A DNA stretch of 64,000 nucleotides from Ypsolopha sequella (Eukaryota > Arthropoda > Insecta > Lepidoptera > Ypsolophidae), in assembly GCA_934047225.1 (NCBI GenBank), contig OW203992.1, positions 12,885,501-12,949,500 of the forward strand. Direction: 5' to 3'. Both the position numbers and the translations under genes were made by a program. Of this stretch, positions 12,913-25,739 are shown piece after piece (positions within the stretch are counted from its first letter, which is position 1; each line of letters opens with the position of its first letter). The notes below the pieces were generated by a model. That model saw only the letters and a list, made by a program, of their open reading frames with translations. It did not search any database and was not told where the DNA came from.

Positions 12913-13620
12913 CCTTAACTCCATTATAAAATATTTTTTGAGCTGACTTTGCGATTTTATTATGAAATCACGTTTTCACGAATTCATATTTACATATCTT
13001 AATTATGTCCTCTTTTATAACATATTTATTTTTTCTATTCTAAAGATGATTACAAAATGCCAATAGTATATAAATAAAATGAGCATTTAGCTTGGTACGG
13101 AGCCTTAAGGCGTCTACTAACGCCAAATTGAGCCCTTTATTGCGCGTCAAGCAAATTAGAACTTCAGTTTGTTGCGGTTTATTTGGGAAACCTGAAAATA
13201 GAAGCCTTTAAAAAAAAGGATTTTAACTATAAATAATAGCAAGATCAGTGTTTTTTAAGTAATTTGATACTTGCTTTGATTTGCACTTTGTTTTGGGATA
13301 AGTTACTTTATGATAGGTTGCCAAACATTGTCTCAGCTAATCTCCCAATATGTAATAGGTAATTGGGACAAAATAAATTCAAATGATAAAAAAATCATAA
13401 CTTTTTGAACATGGCTTTACAGAAGCATGTTCAAGATTTCATACAATAATAAATTAAGAAGTTCTAAACGGAATGAATAAATTAAAAACAATTAACTAAG
13501 AAACGAAGAAGAATATTTTGGTCACGTCCACTGACACAGAAGTGTAACAAAATGTATACTTGCGACTGGCGGCACTTGGTGAAACTGGAAACACATCTCG
13601 AATTAAATGCATTGTAGTAG
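12913..13620. other. AT-rich, nothing recognised
   Basis: No coding frame, hairpin or repeat end identified. Confidence 0.5.
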
Positions 13621-13629
13621 TCTTATTTA

Positions 13630-13970
13630 CAACTAGCGGACGTTTCTTTCGATATCCTACGATTTTTCTGAAATCCCTTCTTAGTGGATGTCTACGTCAT
13701 ACAAGGAAGCTTCAGTCCAAATTTTATGATCCTAGGTCGAGCCGTTTGGTCTGGGTGTTGTTTTTTTTTTTAGTTAATTTTTCCATAGTTACAAATTAAA
13801 TACATTTTTTAAGAATCATCCGACTAAAACCACGTGGTTTATGCGCGGTATGGCGAGATCGCAAACTTTATGCTAAACTAACTAAACTATTCTAACTTTA
13901 TATTACATAAATATCACGCAGCCACAGGATACATCAGTCAGTCAGGGTGTTTGTTTATTTAGATAGATTT
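13630..13970. repeat. third copy of the 9.0-9.5 kb repeat, interrupted
   Basis: Matches the 9330-9530 block (gtcatacaaggaa, aattttatgatcctaggtc.agcc.tttg.tctggg.gtt, then catcagtcagtcagggt). It is split near 13757-13927 by a T-rich insert. Confidence 0.5.
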
Positions 13971-15740
13971 CTTTACCAAGTTTGGGATATTACACAATTT
14001 TTAAGGTATTAAAAAGGAATAAATACAGAGTTTTAGGTAATGGCCATTAACGACGTAAATAATGATCCTTCCAGATTCAATGTAATTACAGTATATGTAC
14101 TGTCTTTTTGGCTTATCCAGTGTTTACTGTAATTATAAATTATAAAATTACAGTACATAGAGTCATAGGGATGCGCTTCCAGACTTTTTGTTTCAATTCG
14201 ATTATCCAGATTTTATTTGATCGTCGTCAGAGTTCCATCCGAATTCCGATCTATAAATATCGGTAATCACATTTTTTCTTGGAACTTAGATTTGTTTATG
14301 TCAACTAAGTAAGTATACATGTTATTATTTTTTCTTTTATTTTTTTTAAACTTTGTCTATGTTCTTTGTCTCCTTTTTTAAAAACATTAATATAATGTAG
14401 TGTTATACTTTTTAGTAGGTAAGATTATGGAATTTGGATTTAGGTATTGTTTAATATATTCACAGAAATCAGATTCTAAGAATACAAAACATTTTGTAAA
14501 TTTCACAATGTTAAATTGTTAACGAGCAAAATTTATGACAAAAACGAAGAAATGAGTTAGTAAAAAATCAGAATAAAATGCTTTATTTTTTCTTTACATC
14601 ATAGGATAATACAAATAAATTTATATTTTAATAATTAATATTAATTAGTATTTATTAAATATTAAATATCTTTATTAAAATAAATAGACATTGACATATA
14701 TATAAAGCACATGACATGACAGGTCATTACAGAATAACATATAAAACTAAACTATTTTCAATATAATATCTTATTGTAATTATCATCAATAATCGGATTG
14801 TATGGGATTAATGATGATGATGATGATAATGATGATGAAGATGATGATTGTGATGGTTATGATAATGATGAGGATGATGATTCTTAAATGATCCTTAAAT
14901 TATACTGTTTTTATTTTATTACGAACAAGTTGACGCGTAGGTTTCACAAAAATTCCTTCAGCCATTTCCTACCTGGAAGTGGCCAAAATAAAAAGGTGTG
15001 CTATGTTTTTTTTTATGTAGATTTTTATAATCAGCCCATGAAGCTTTCACCTGATACACCACATAATAGGTTTCAGAATAAATATGGAAATTTCTGACAA
15101 AAAAATAATGGCGTCATAAAAACCAAACAGCGTTATTTGAAGTTAAGCACCCGATACTATGTATTGCATTATGTAGCTTACACTAAAAAGATTCCACATA
15201 ATTGTAACTTCCCTTCACAAAAAAATCCATAGTATGCTCTTCAACTATAATGTTGACACAAGAATAAAATTGGGTAGGTAAGTCGAAAAATGTATCATGA
15301 ATATTCATGAATGACAACCTTATGACAACGCTAAACTTCAAAACTCTGCGGTTTGCAAAAAGGGTTAAAAATTACCGCGTTAAGAAGCGCTAGATTAATA
15401 AAATTACACATCAAACCCATGGCATTACTAATAAGTTAATCGCCGCTGTACTTTATTATTACAATTAATTCCCCTTGTCAATTGAAATAATTATCTATTC
15501 TAATTAATTTAAAATTTACGCTAATTACGCTGATCAATAAAAAAATTATAAAAAAACAATTGCTTTACATTAGTTCGATGCCATATGATAATAACAAACG
15601 ACACTTTACAGGTTTATGTATTTTAGGGCTTAAATTTTGATACATAACTATAAGTTCTCCCAATTTTCGGAAAATATAACAGTATTATTTTAAATGTTTT
15701 GGCCTTTACCTTTTACCAATACTTTTTTACCATTACCTTT
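13971..15740. other. AT-rich intergenic DNA
   Basis: No gene seen. Contains a short inverted pair around 14080-14155 (attcaatgtaattacagtatatgtactg / taaaattacagtacat) and the GAT microsatellite listed separately. Confidence 0.5.
14808..14882. repeat. imperfect (GAT)n microsatellite
   Basis: About 75 bp of gatgatgat units with occasional substitutions. Confidence 0.85.
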
Positions 15741-15742
15741 TT

Positions 15743-15895
15743 ACTAGTCTCAATTTTTATTTTACCATTTCTTGCCAGCCAGTTTTAGATATTACACCAT
15801 TTTCAAGATAGGACTGGAAAAATCCAGTATCTAGAAAATGGTGTAATATCTAAAACTGGCTGGGAAGAAATGGTAAAATAAAAATTGAGACTAGT
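15743..15895. repeat. near-perfect 153-bp hairpin
   Basis: The left arm from actagtctcaatttttattt to ttacaccattttc is the reverse complement of the right arm, with about one mismatch in 61 bp. The remaining centre (agata..actgg-aaaaat-ccagt.tct) also pairs, so the whole 153 bases can fold into one stem-loop. Confidence 0.85.
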
Positions 15896-17680
15896 ACACA
15901 AAGATTTCAAAAATCTTTGCTAGTCAAGTACATTTAAATCAAGACGTGAAGTATAGTTGAAAACATCATCAAATGTAAAACAATGGATAATCTGAATAGT
16001 TGGACCGATCGACATCACTCGTGTCTCGTGTCTATAGAGACTGGTACAGAACATAAAGGAGTTCCCTGTTGTGGTCGTCGACATCCGCTTGGATATGACC
16101 AGGTTTAGTTTTACATTCTTAAGAAATAGAATTATGCAGATCCCATATTTTTTTTGACAAACAGACTTATCTATTATCTACCCGCATTGTACATGTACAA
16201 ATAACTATCGTGAGGTGACCGTGCCTTAAGCTTCTGGTACCTCTCTGGGGACCGAGGAAACCATCTATTCTGGCAAGTCTATCAAAACATAATTGTGTCA
16301 GTCATTCATGAATTTGTTTTTCCGGCGAAGGAGATGCTCTTTGTACTGCTCTGAGCTTACTGTTTTCACCATTAATTAAGGCTTCATTGCTGCTCACATA
16401 CGAAATGCTGGGCCACTTGTGCTTTTTGATAGTTGATTATTAACACGATTTCAGCAATGCAATACGCTGGCCTTAAGGGCCCGTTATCCCTGATATTAAG
16501 CACCTCATTTTGCATGAAGTAGAACTGAACTCTGACCTGACCTGACCTGAACATGTCCTTTTATTATAGTTTGAAATAGCGCGGTCTGAGATGTGGCTAT
16601 TACGACAACCAAAACATCGCGCTTTTAAAAACACGTTTTTCGCTCAAATAACGTTTTTACGGTGAAATTTTCAGAGATGTCTTCGCAAATCATGTAATTT
16701 TCTTATGATTTGGTAATCTAAATTGTATATAAAACGAAAAAACATGAAAAATCGACGAAGTTCGGATTTTTTCCGATCAAGCAAAGTATAACGGTATCGC
16801 GTTTTGAACCATCAAAAAATCTGCAGAAACAATGTATCTAAGATATATATATTTTCAGACATAAAATATCACAATTTCATCGTTTAAAATAATTTAGAAA
16901 GGAGACAAAATTGAGATAAGCCCCCCTTAAGTGGGAATGTTAATACTCGAATTTGAGTAAATTACAAAAACTTTACTGGTACATGATGTAGTACTTGTTT
17001 ACATACTGGTAGGTGCAACAAATTGGGAAAACTGCAGTATAATATGCTCATAATATGTATAATAAAGAAAATAAGTACAGTTCATATCCATTACACAGGA
17101 TAATGTAGATAAAGATGACACTTAGTCTGACTTATACAAATGGCTAATGGTGCTTATTTGCCCATTACTCAGTAATTAGTACCTAGTGTTTGCCTGCAGT
17201 CTGCTCCAACGATGCACTTGTGCATATAATACACAAAATACAATATGCCGTTCTTACAAATAATGGGTGCTGGTAGTATCTATTTATGATAAATACGAGT
17301 ATCCGAATCTCCATGTGAATGCATTGTCCCATATTTTTGCTGTAAATTCAAATGTCCCGGCGGGACAAGCCTCGTCCCCTATTTTGCCTTGCCTTATACA
17401 CGTATATATGATTACTTATTTTTATTATTATAGTGTCCTCTCCCACTAAGGTTTGCTGGAAGAAATCTCTTTTCAGAGATAAGCTCGCCTCTGTACATGT
17501 ATTTTATCGTAAATAATTCTATGTAATGTATCTGTGTACAATAAAGAATAAGAATAACAACACAACAGATATATGAGATATATGACATAAATCTTCGTTC
17601 ACTAAATAAGTTGACGAAAACGATAAGGTAATTTTCCAATAAATAGTTCGAATATTTTCAATATCATCTCTTTCATCTTT
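15896..17680. other. AT-rich intergenic DNA, no gene seen
   Basis: 16000-16110 (ggagttccctgttgtggtcgtcgacatccgc) looks like a retroelement tail fragment. No frame or splice pair supports a gene. Confidence 0.45.
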
Positions 17681-17687
17681 AATTTCC

Positions 17688-18215
17688 CAAGCTGAAATAG
17701 TATATTTCGTGACGAGTATAAAATGGCGGATTTTCTTACCGGAGGAATGAAGCTAGTTTCGAATGTCGAAAGCTTACATTCCGACGGTAAGAAAACTCAT
17801 TTTTACTCGTTGCGAACGATACTTTTTCTACTAACTGATTTATGTATTTAATATTTAATTATTTCTTTCAAATCTAATGTATTTTATGACTTTGCAAAGC
17901 GCGGCGTGGTTTAACTTTTTTTTCAGGCTTCAGCCGGCCGGCCGCTTTTATTTTTGGCCAGTATCATTTTGCGAAAAAAGAGTGTCAGACGCGATATAAT
18001 CGATTATGTCGTGAATTGGAACGCAAGGAATTTCGATTGTAAAGACAAACTAAGGACGTCAAAAAGAACCTCATTTAGCATGAAATGAAGACAAACGTCA
18101 AAAATAACCTAATTTTGCAATAAATGAAATTTCAATACGATATTTCCATGTTTCAAACTGACCTGATTCATTCCGCAACAGGGCCCGGAAAGTTCGGTTT
18201 TCAAAACTTCATAAA
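17688..18215 (+). repeat. 0.5-kb interspersed repeat, copy 1
   Basis: Almost the whole block recurs inverted at 60376-60872. Shared stretches include atagtatatttcgtgacgag, ataaaatggcggattttctt, the Lys-type tract agtgtcagacgcgatataat and gacctgattcattccgcaac. No coding frame. Confidence 0.75.
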
Positions 18216-18476
18216 GGTAGTAGAAAAAGAGTATTTTCATAAATCACACTTAAATGGACAGATGTTCAGTAAGTCTTCTGAAAATGTTTAATCAAGATTT
18301 TGATTGTGTTCGTTTTTGCAAAAACTCGTACAGACACAACGACAATATCGCTAAACAGACATAAAAACTGATATGCTTGGTTGCAAGATTCGTTGCTTAA
18401 TATATTTTTAAGAAATAGACAAAAATAAAAAAATATTTCAATATATTTGTCCCGAGCAATAATGGATTATCCCATT

Positions 18477-19008
18477 TTTAGGGTTCCGCAGTACTTAAGA
18501 GGTACAAAAGGAACCTTTATAGTGAGACTCCGGTGTCCGTCCGTCCGTATGTCACATCAGCCTCATAACTTTAGCACTGTTAAAGATAAAGACTTGAAAT
18601 AAGATACAAAAAATTGCATTAATTGCATTAGCCCACATAAAACAAAGTTAAAAAAAAAAAAAAATGTTCAAAATATTTCCAATACAAAAGAGAGAGAAAA
18701 AAAAATATCCTAAAAATACAATATGTGTATTAAATTGTATATAGATATTAAAGAGTTGAGTGTAATATATACCTTAATTTAATGGCCCTGATTTCGAGAA
18801 ATCTTTGAAAAAACACAAAAATATTTATTTATCTCCGAAATTGGTGGACTGAAAAATATGAAAAAATGAACGTAATATGTGCTTACGTAAATATTACAGG
18901 GAAATATAGCGGTTGAGAAATTCACGTAAACAAAATCACATAATTCCCAAAATTGTCAAATTACGAACCCTAGGTACGCGAGTCTGACTCGCACTTGACC
19001 CGTTTTTT
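18477..19008 (+). repeat. GGTTCCG-family repeat copy
   Basis: Complete-looking: starts tttagggttccgcagtactt, has gtgtccgtccgtccgtatgt and cagcctcataactttagcac, and ends gaaccctaggtacgcgagtc tgactcgcacttgacccgtt. Confidence 0.7.
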
Positions 19009-19498
19009 CTACTATATTGGATAATTCTTACAATCCAGAAAAAATTAGGCAACCCTAAACACAAGTGAACTTAAATATAATAAATAAAAGCCTGCAACAA
19101 TCAGTCAATCACTTGATCAGTACAAATCGCACATGTACGCGTATTTATGAACTACAGACTTTTGAACTTTAACTCGAAATGATGATGTTGTCTCACACTC
19201 GTGATTCGTAGTCATGTGATAGTGATGAGTCCACTTAAGCTGATCGTTATATGTACAACAGACAACAACAAGCGACAGCATTTCGGTATATTGAACACGT
19301 CTTAAAGTTTATTGTTTACTACGGGGCTTAACGAGTTTTTTTTTTATATATACGAGTATATGAGAAAGATTAGAGTCTTCTGCAGTGGAGTTCCAATCAA
19401 CTTATTCACATTGGACTTTGTACCTATCTTATATCCTTCACTCTTAGAATAATTACGCCTTCACTATAGGGGCTAATGTAGTACTGAAAGTATATAGT
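19009..19498. other. AT-rich, nothing recognised
   Basis: No coding frame or repeat boundary identified. Confidence 0.5.
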
Positions 19499-19499
19499 G

Positions 19500-19768
19500 T
19501 ATATCGACGATGAAGTGACAAGAACTCCTAACTTACATTTTGGCCAAATTGAGTTTCTTACCTAGATGAACTGAAAATGCAATTTTACATGCACTAGCAA
19601 TCACAGCTAAGTTGATTCCCTACATTCATGTTGTAATCAATATAAATCCACGTAAGATTATTTTTTTCATAAGTAATTATTACATAAACGAATGAAAGGT
19701 TTCTTTCGTTTCCTGTAAAATCATGTTTTTGGAGATAGGAGTTCTTGTCACTTCATCGTCGATATGTG
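19500..19768. mobile_element. MITE with ~32-bp TIRs
   Basis: tatatcgacgatgaagtgac aagaactcctaa at the left is mirrored by gataggagttcttgtcactt catcgtcgatatg at the right. The 200-bp interior is non-coding. Confidence 0.65.
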
Positions 19769-19885
19769 ATCTCCACTGTACAAACTTTTGTGCACAAAGA
19801 AATTAAAAAAGAATTGGCAATCCACGAGTATTAATGAATAGCTAACACGGACTTTGAGTTAAACAAAATATTATATAAAGTGATG

Positions 19886-20000
19886 CACGCATCCATCCAT
19901 CCATCCATCAGCCTGTGTTCGTAAACTGCTGGACACAGGCCTTTCCAATATTTTGCCACTCTGCCACTTTGCCACTTTGCCGTCGTCCTGAATTGCTTTT
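19886..20000 (-). repeat. LINE/SINE tail, minus orientation
   Basis: A (CATC)n run followed by agcctgtgttcgtaaactgc tggacacaggcc matches in reverse the ctggata..agtagacgaagacaggctgatg tail at 25200-25258. This is the common 3' end of a lepidopteran retroelement. Confidence 0.5.
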
Positions 20001-21485
20001 TTCGTGAAATTCATGCTTTTTTGAAAATATTATAATCAAAACAAGATTGAAAGTTTGTTTATTTATAAAGTGTAATTAATATTTGTCTTGAGTCAAAAAC
20101 AAGCCAAATTTTTTTTTATTTTTACCAGCTACATTGACGAAACTGAATCCAATGCAAAACTGATTATTAACTCGGTGTATTGGCTACGAAAATATCAATT
20201 TCCCGAAAGCTGCCCACCCCAAGTATAATTCTTCTGTAAACCTCGGCGTCAAAGTTGTTTTTACCCAGCTGGATGACTTGACCCAGCTAAATATATTTTA
20301 GAACAACTTCGATGCTGACATTGTCGACGGTTACTGGCCTTTGGATGACATGACAGTAGAACCAAATTCATCCGCAGGCACACTCGTCTTATTGTGTTAA
20401 ATGCTATTAAATAATACTAGAAACGTACAAATGGTCGGCGAAAAGAGGGTGTTCACTGTTCTACTGACCTTCAATTGTACACTCGGAAATACTTCTGACA
20501 CCCCCATTTTTTGTGTTACGAATTGTGAGTATTCCGTGAAAATATTTTTATCCCAAAAGATATACATTTTCTTATGTAAGAAACATGTTTTATTAGGTCT
20601 ATAATAAAACGTGAATATGTTATGTACAATTGTACAATTGTACAATACAATTGTAGTATATATGCTATATACAGCGAAGCCTAAAACAACTGAATGGCAC
20701 TTGTACGTTTAAGTCTCTATTTAAATTGGGTATAGGAAGTTTATGCTAATTGAAAAGCCGTTTCGAGACACTTTCTGGCCATATTTCACAGTAAACGAAC
20801 TTGGGATTATAGATATTTTAAAAATGTAACTTATGACCTTCATTTGACCTTATTTTATTGAACAGAGAAATATGGTACGTTTGTCATGTAACTGTATCTT
20901 TCTTCTTTTTGACATATAGATCACACTCATACATAATGAATGAATGAATGAATAAACACTTTATTGCACAATTTGCAATTAAAAAAATTAAATAAAACCC
21001 AGAATACAGAATAAAACCGATGGTGAGGAGAAAGAAAAAAATTTACAAGTGAAGTAAAGATTTGTGCAAAAAGAAAAATAATCTTCTTCAAGCCTAATAT
21101 TTTAAAATAATATACTACATTAAAATTAAAACATACATAAATACATACATACAAATAAAGTAGCATAGTCAGTCTAGTCAGAGAGATGAAAGGTAATAAT
21201 TTTTCAGGTTAAATCTAAAAGAGGACACAGAAGAAAGATTTCTGAGGGTTTGCGTTTGTTTGAGGGTTTACATAAATGTTTTATCTAGGATAATTATTAA
21301 AGATAATTATCTAAGATTATAATTACTTCTATGCGTTGACATTAACATAAACATCAATGTTAATTTATTTGTTTTCGTGTATTTTGGTTATTTTTATGCA
21401 TAAGGGAAACAAATGACGACAAATGACAAATGAAATTGAGTATGAGTTTTAATAAATAAAGTAAAGGCCTATGATTTAATTATAT
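20001..21485. other. AT-rich intergenic DNA with a retroelement tail
   Basis: No gene recognised. (GAAT)n at 20935-20953 followed by aaacactttattgcacaatttgc is the reverse of a typical LINE/SINE 3' end. A tgtacaat repeat is at 20621-20645. Confidence 0.45.
20834..20850. promoter_or_regulatory. direct repeat of TGACCT spaced by 5 bp
   Basis: TGACCT-tcatt-TGACCT is a DR5 arrangement of nuclear-receptor half-sites, about 1.8 kb before the first antiporter exon. Such a pair also occurs by chance, so this is only a candidate. Confidence 0.25.
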
Positions 21486-21899
21486 TAGGTCTTTACTTAT
21501 GAAACTTCCGTTTGCTATAGAGAATTTGAAGGAAACTCAATTTTCAGTACTAACATTTTTGCATTTTTTTACGAATGACAAATCCAAATTATATAATTTA
21601 TTATGTGTATGAATAAGACAATATTAAGCTAACAGCAACATTAATTTAATTTTTTGAAAAGTGTCAGCTGTATAAAACTATTACAAATCTGATCATGGAA
21701 TTGGATGGCATTTAGGACGAACTATTTTTGAAGATTTAATTTTGACAATCAAATTGAAAAAAAAAAATTTATACGTAGAAGTAAAACCTTGAAATCAACT
21801 TTCAAACAAGAAACAAATAAATAAAATAGCTATTGAATTACAGGAATTATGAACTCATGAATCTGTAAAAAAATTGGCAATTTCATAAATAAAGACCTA
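21486..21899. mobile_element. MITE, copy 2 (same family as 6530-6954)
   Basis: TIRs TTAGGTCTTTACTTATGAAA / TTTCATAAATAAAGACCTA with TA at the ends. The interior matches copies 1 and 3 in inverted order (agctattgaattacaggaat, gacaatcaaattgaaa). Confidence 0.65.
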
Positions 21900-22239
21900 T
21901 TATTTATTCTACGTACAATGAGAAATAAAGCCTAAAATACAAAGTGTATTTTAATTACAGCAGTGTGCATGAGAACATCACCACCATCCTGAATTATTGA
22001 ATTATTCTAATAATTTATTGTTAACTCGTGAATACAACATCATGAGAAATTTACGTGAAACCAAATGACATAAGTACTCAATACATTACCGGAAAATCCG
22101 AATAAGGCGTCTTTATATTAGTATTGTTGTGTATCTCCACGTACGTAACTTATAAAAGCATCGCAATATTTTCATGTAGGTTAGAACATAAACGTGAAAC
22201 TGATTTCCGAAGGTTTCTTTGACTGAGAGCGGAAGTTGT

Positions 22240-22370
22240 AACGTTCAGTCATTCAGTAGATGGTTAAGGAGACGGTTGGCGACGGTCGGTCTTTCCTTTC
22301 ACTATTTTATTTTATTTTGTTCATTACATTAGAGATGAGTTAAGAGAAACAGTGTGGTTTTACAACAGGT
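22240..22370 (+). promoter_or_regulatory. putative promoter / 5' UTR of isoform A
   Basis: This moderately GC-rich stretch contains two arthropod initiator-like cores (TCAGTCATTCAGT) at about 22243-22256, followed by gacggttggcgacggtcgg. It lies about 400 bp before the first coding exon and matches no repeat copy elsewhere in the window. No TATA box was recognised at the expected distance. Confidence 0.3.
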
Positions 22371-22631
22371 ACTTAAGTGTTGTTTAATTTTAATATGTTA
22401 TCATTGGCATCTATGTTTATGAACTGTGTATATACCAATATAGGTATTTGTGCTCAAATATACTTTTAACTTGATCAACAAACAAAAGTCTACAGTATAG
22501 GTATAATCGAATTGTAATGGTACTGCTTGAACGTACATCGGACTAATAGTACCGAACAAATCCCTTACAAAGGATTTATATAAAGTTAGATTCGAACTTT
22601 TAAACGTTAAATTAATCGTATCTGGTCCCAG

Positions 22632-22652
22632 GTACGCAAAACGAGCGTCCGG
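22632..22652 (+). other. possible splice acceptor and 5' leader of isoform A
   Basis: The sequence ggtcccag|GTACGC just upstream of the ATG resembles a 3' splice site, so a short non-coding piece may precede the start codon on the same exon. A non-coding exon could lie in 22240-22368, where a candidate donor ACAG|gtactt follows. Alternatively the transcript runs through unspliced. Transcript data would decide. Confidence 0.3.
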
Positions 22653-22879
22653 ATGACATCGATAAAGGAGTACCCGTTCGACCTGAGTGATCTGGCGAAT
22701 AAAGGTGCGAGGGGTGACAGTGATCCCCCTCCACATCAGCCCGCCGCAGCGCCTGCGCCTACGCCGCCCGCACCCGCCGCCGCAGCGCCCAAACCGCCCA
22801 CACCTGAAGTAACCAAAAGAAAAGTGTCCATCATGGCCGCCGCCGACAGCAAGGACAGAGAGGATCTGCCTTCCGACAG
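22653..22879 (+). CDS. SLC9B-type Na+/H+ antiporter, first coding exon (isoform A)
   Basis: Open frame of 75 codons plus 2 nt, starting MTSIKEYPFDLSDLANKG and ending at donor CAG|gtttgt. The first in-frame ATG is at 22653, with an in-frame stop at 22608. GC content is far higher than in the flanks. The peptide is a cytoplasmic N-terminal tail: residues 30-50 are a Pro/Ala-rich low-complexity run, and residues 55-75 are charged (TKRKVSIMAAADSKDREDLP) with a possible phosphosite in RKVS. There is no membrane segment, as expected for the variable N-terminus of NHA antiporters. Assignment to the antiporter rests on strand, exon phase and the absence of any other gene before 62.5 kb; the tail itself has no diagnostic motif. 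The exon ends in phase 2 (AG|), so the next exon must supply one base to finish an Arg or Ser codon. Confidence 0.75.
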
Positions 22880-23099
22880 GTTTGTTTTTTTTTTTTATAA
22901 ACTATGGTGTTAAACGTTTTCTACGTGTCCACCTAAAGCTAATTTGATTGTTTTCCTAAATCTATTTTTATTTTCATATTATACGCTTTTCTTTTAATAT
23001 GACTATACAATTTATAACAATGTACTCGTTATTGAACATAAAACAATACCTTAGTATGTAAGCATATTAACAATCTCCTACCCGCATAATAGTAGATTA

Positions 23100-23700
23100 T
23101 TAACCAAGGGCTGTATGACATCAATTGCATACGAGGTTTTTGGCGCCTGAGCGAAGCGAAGGCGCTAATTAACCCGAGTATGCAATTGATGCTTACGCCC
23201 GAGATAAATACTCTGCTTTACATATCGATTGTGAGGTAAGTAAACAACAAGACAGCAGGTTTCAATGAACATTTATTAAGAAGAAAAAAATGTGTATTTA
23301 ATTAAAATTAACGGCGGTAATGTATTTTCGACAACTGTTTTTGCCCTTTCTTTAATAAAATCGGGCGTTAGATCTATGTCTTCGTCACTAGACATGTTTA
23401 AAACTTTTGTAAAAGAACTCAAACAAGAAAATTAATTACTTTCGCGATGCTTTCGCGCCTACTAGTAGACTGCCTTTTTTTTTCACGCACGCAAGCGCGT
23501 TAAATCTTGCTGGCCAGTTTGATTTTTAAATCGATTCCATCTAACATACGATGTGGAAACAAATAGTTCTATATTTAAAATAAAATCTTTATAAAATAAA
23601 TTGTCTAGATTCCGATTCGAGTAATTAACCGATACCGAGAAAAAAAATATTAACTTTTTAAAAATATTCTTCGTGCAGTATGAGTATGACAGTTCTTTTT
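23100..23700. repeat. repeat with GCGAAGC core
   Basis: An AT-rich repeat carrying gcgcctgagcgaagcgaagg near 23139, flanked by the inverted pair catcaattgcatac / gtatgcaattgatg, then cttacgcccgagataaata. Later parts (tcttgctggccagttt) resemble 33000-33040. It occupies the start of the large intron. Confidence 0.45.
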
Positions 23701-24008
23701 TCAAATTCCAAAACCTATGCTGTAATGATAGTCATACACCCCGGCATTCAGGGGTGTAAGGGTGTACTTACAGAGCAAGAGATATGTAAAAATTGTTACC
23801 TTGATCTAGGCATACATTTGTCTGATACTTGCGTCATGGCACTCTTCTCGGAAACCAATTAATTATCAGGTTGAAATATAAAACAGGCCACAAAATAATG
23901 TCTACCCAAACTTATATTAGCTAATTAGTACAATAGGAGTACTGCAACGTTATTCTGAGAATTATTTTTTAATTGTTTTCACCATATACAAGAAATCTAA
24001 AAATACTA

Positions 24009-24358
24009 TTACGGGTGGTTTCTCTGGATTTGTAGCAAAATATTAAGAAATGATTATAACGGCTAAAATACAAAGAAAAAAAAACTTTTAATAATAGTTT
24101 GCTGTATATAAACATATTTTTGATTATATTACAATAGCTATAAAACAATTGGCTTTTCCATAGTCGTGATACCAGCCGTAAATTCCTAAAATATTACGCT
24201 ACGCTTATGGAAAATCCAATCATTTTGAAGCAATCATAATATCATTAAAAATAGGTTTATGCATATACCAAACTATTTTTGTCTTAGTTAAAGGTTGTAT
24301 TTTGGCCGTTATAATTATTTCTTAATATTGTTTTACAAATTCGGAGAAACGACCCTTT
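24009..24358. mobile_element. MITE with ~60-bp TIRs
   Basis: The left arm acgggtggtttctctggatt tgtagc.. through aagaaatgattataacgg mirrors the right arm ccgttataattatttctt.. through acaaattcggagaaacgacc. The same arm reappears at 63920-64000. Inside are further inverted blocks (ttggcttttccat/atggaaaatccaat). Confidence 0.65.
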
Positions 24359-24879
24359 TACTATACGTAAGGCATTAAAAACGTAACATATACGGTATCT
24401 TTTGCAGCGGTCTTAAAATCAACTCAATTTAAAGTCATAGGGGTGCATTTAAACACAGGAAGCAAACATAGATTTAATGATTTTTATGCAGAAGCTCAAT
24501 ATTTTAAGGCTTCTAACTGGACTTAGTAGACGTGTTTTATAGCTTATTTTCTGTAATTAATGCCATAAAAAAACACGAACAGATGGAGGCCTCACTTCAA
24601 ATTATCCCGTTTTTTAACGGAAAACTGTTAATGAACATTTTAAGAAAACATTAAACAAGAACGTTTACAACACACAAAATATGTTTGTCTATTGAGCATA
24701 CATTCAGCGTCCAATTTGTATGGTCTGCTGAAAGAATGCTACCATGATAATTGTGACAAATACTTCCAAAAACATTGTGTTTCCTACGTCAAAAATACAT
24801 TGAGCAAAAAAAACAAAGAAATATGGTATGCAAGAAACTAAATAACTACTATTTCTCAAAAACCATAACTTTCCTGTAT

Positions 24880-25262
24880 TTCATTATTTTAAGAATAACT
24901 TAAGCGACTAGATGGAAGAGCTAATGGCGGGCTCGACTGTGTAGGCACCACCATCTTATTCGCAAACCCCTGCGGTGTTATTCGGGGGAGACAGTTCCCA
25001 AACTGGCACAACCAGGTGGCCCACCATGCCTGGGAACGATTGATAGCGGTACATTCATCATCCATTCCAATTGCCGGACCTTATATAAAACAGACTAGTC
25101 ACGGGCATTGGCGTCCCTGGTGCGAGGGTTTTGGCACAGCGCTCACCAACCCGCCGACTCAGCGTTTGCGAGTATGGTCATTTCTTCCAGGAGAAGAATG
25201 GCGAAATCTTGGAAAGTCCTATATCCAGCAGTAGACGAAGACAGGCTGATGGATGCTAAGAC
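24880..25262 (+). mobile_element. LINE/SINE 3' fragment
   Basis: Less AT-rich than its surroundings. It ends tcctatatccagcagtagac gaagacaggctgatggatgc, the standard tail of a lepidopteran LINE. The ORF at 25016-25234 is within it, and I recognise no conserved domain in it. Confidence 0.45.
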
Positions 25263-25739
25263 GGATGGAGTACTACAATACAAATAAATATAGTTAGAAA
25301 AGTAGACTGAAATAATAATGCTCTTTTTTTTAACAAAACGTTTTGCAAGTAAGCGCCCCCGTTGATGTCTTTTACTGGTACATTCTCGTACATGAAATAA
25401 TAAAAAAATTACATTTATTTTTTGGATTAAGGATACCACGTAGTTTGACCAGCACGCGTTGTACAGTGTTTAATACGCGCGACGCGACTTAGTTAAATCA
25501 CATGTCCGAGGAGCGTGACATACTGTTTAATCGCAAAAATATCGTGTCACGCTTGTGATTCGACTAAGGTCCCTCCTTACTTCCCTACTTCCCTCTACTA
25601 CTTCCCTCTTTTCAGCCATCAATTTGGTCATGTCTCTTAATTCGGGGAAACCAATACGGCACAGTCTATATAGTAATTGTTTATACTGTTGATTGTTGGC
25701 ACTTGGCCGTAATTACCGTAATAACACCGTATTAAGAGT

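Noticed and set aside
22401..22736. 111-codon minus-strand ORF overlapping the first antiporter exon
   Set aside because: It is a shadow of the GC-rich + strand exon and its leader, with no domain and no splice context.
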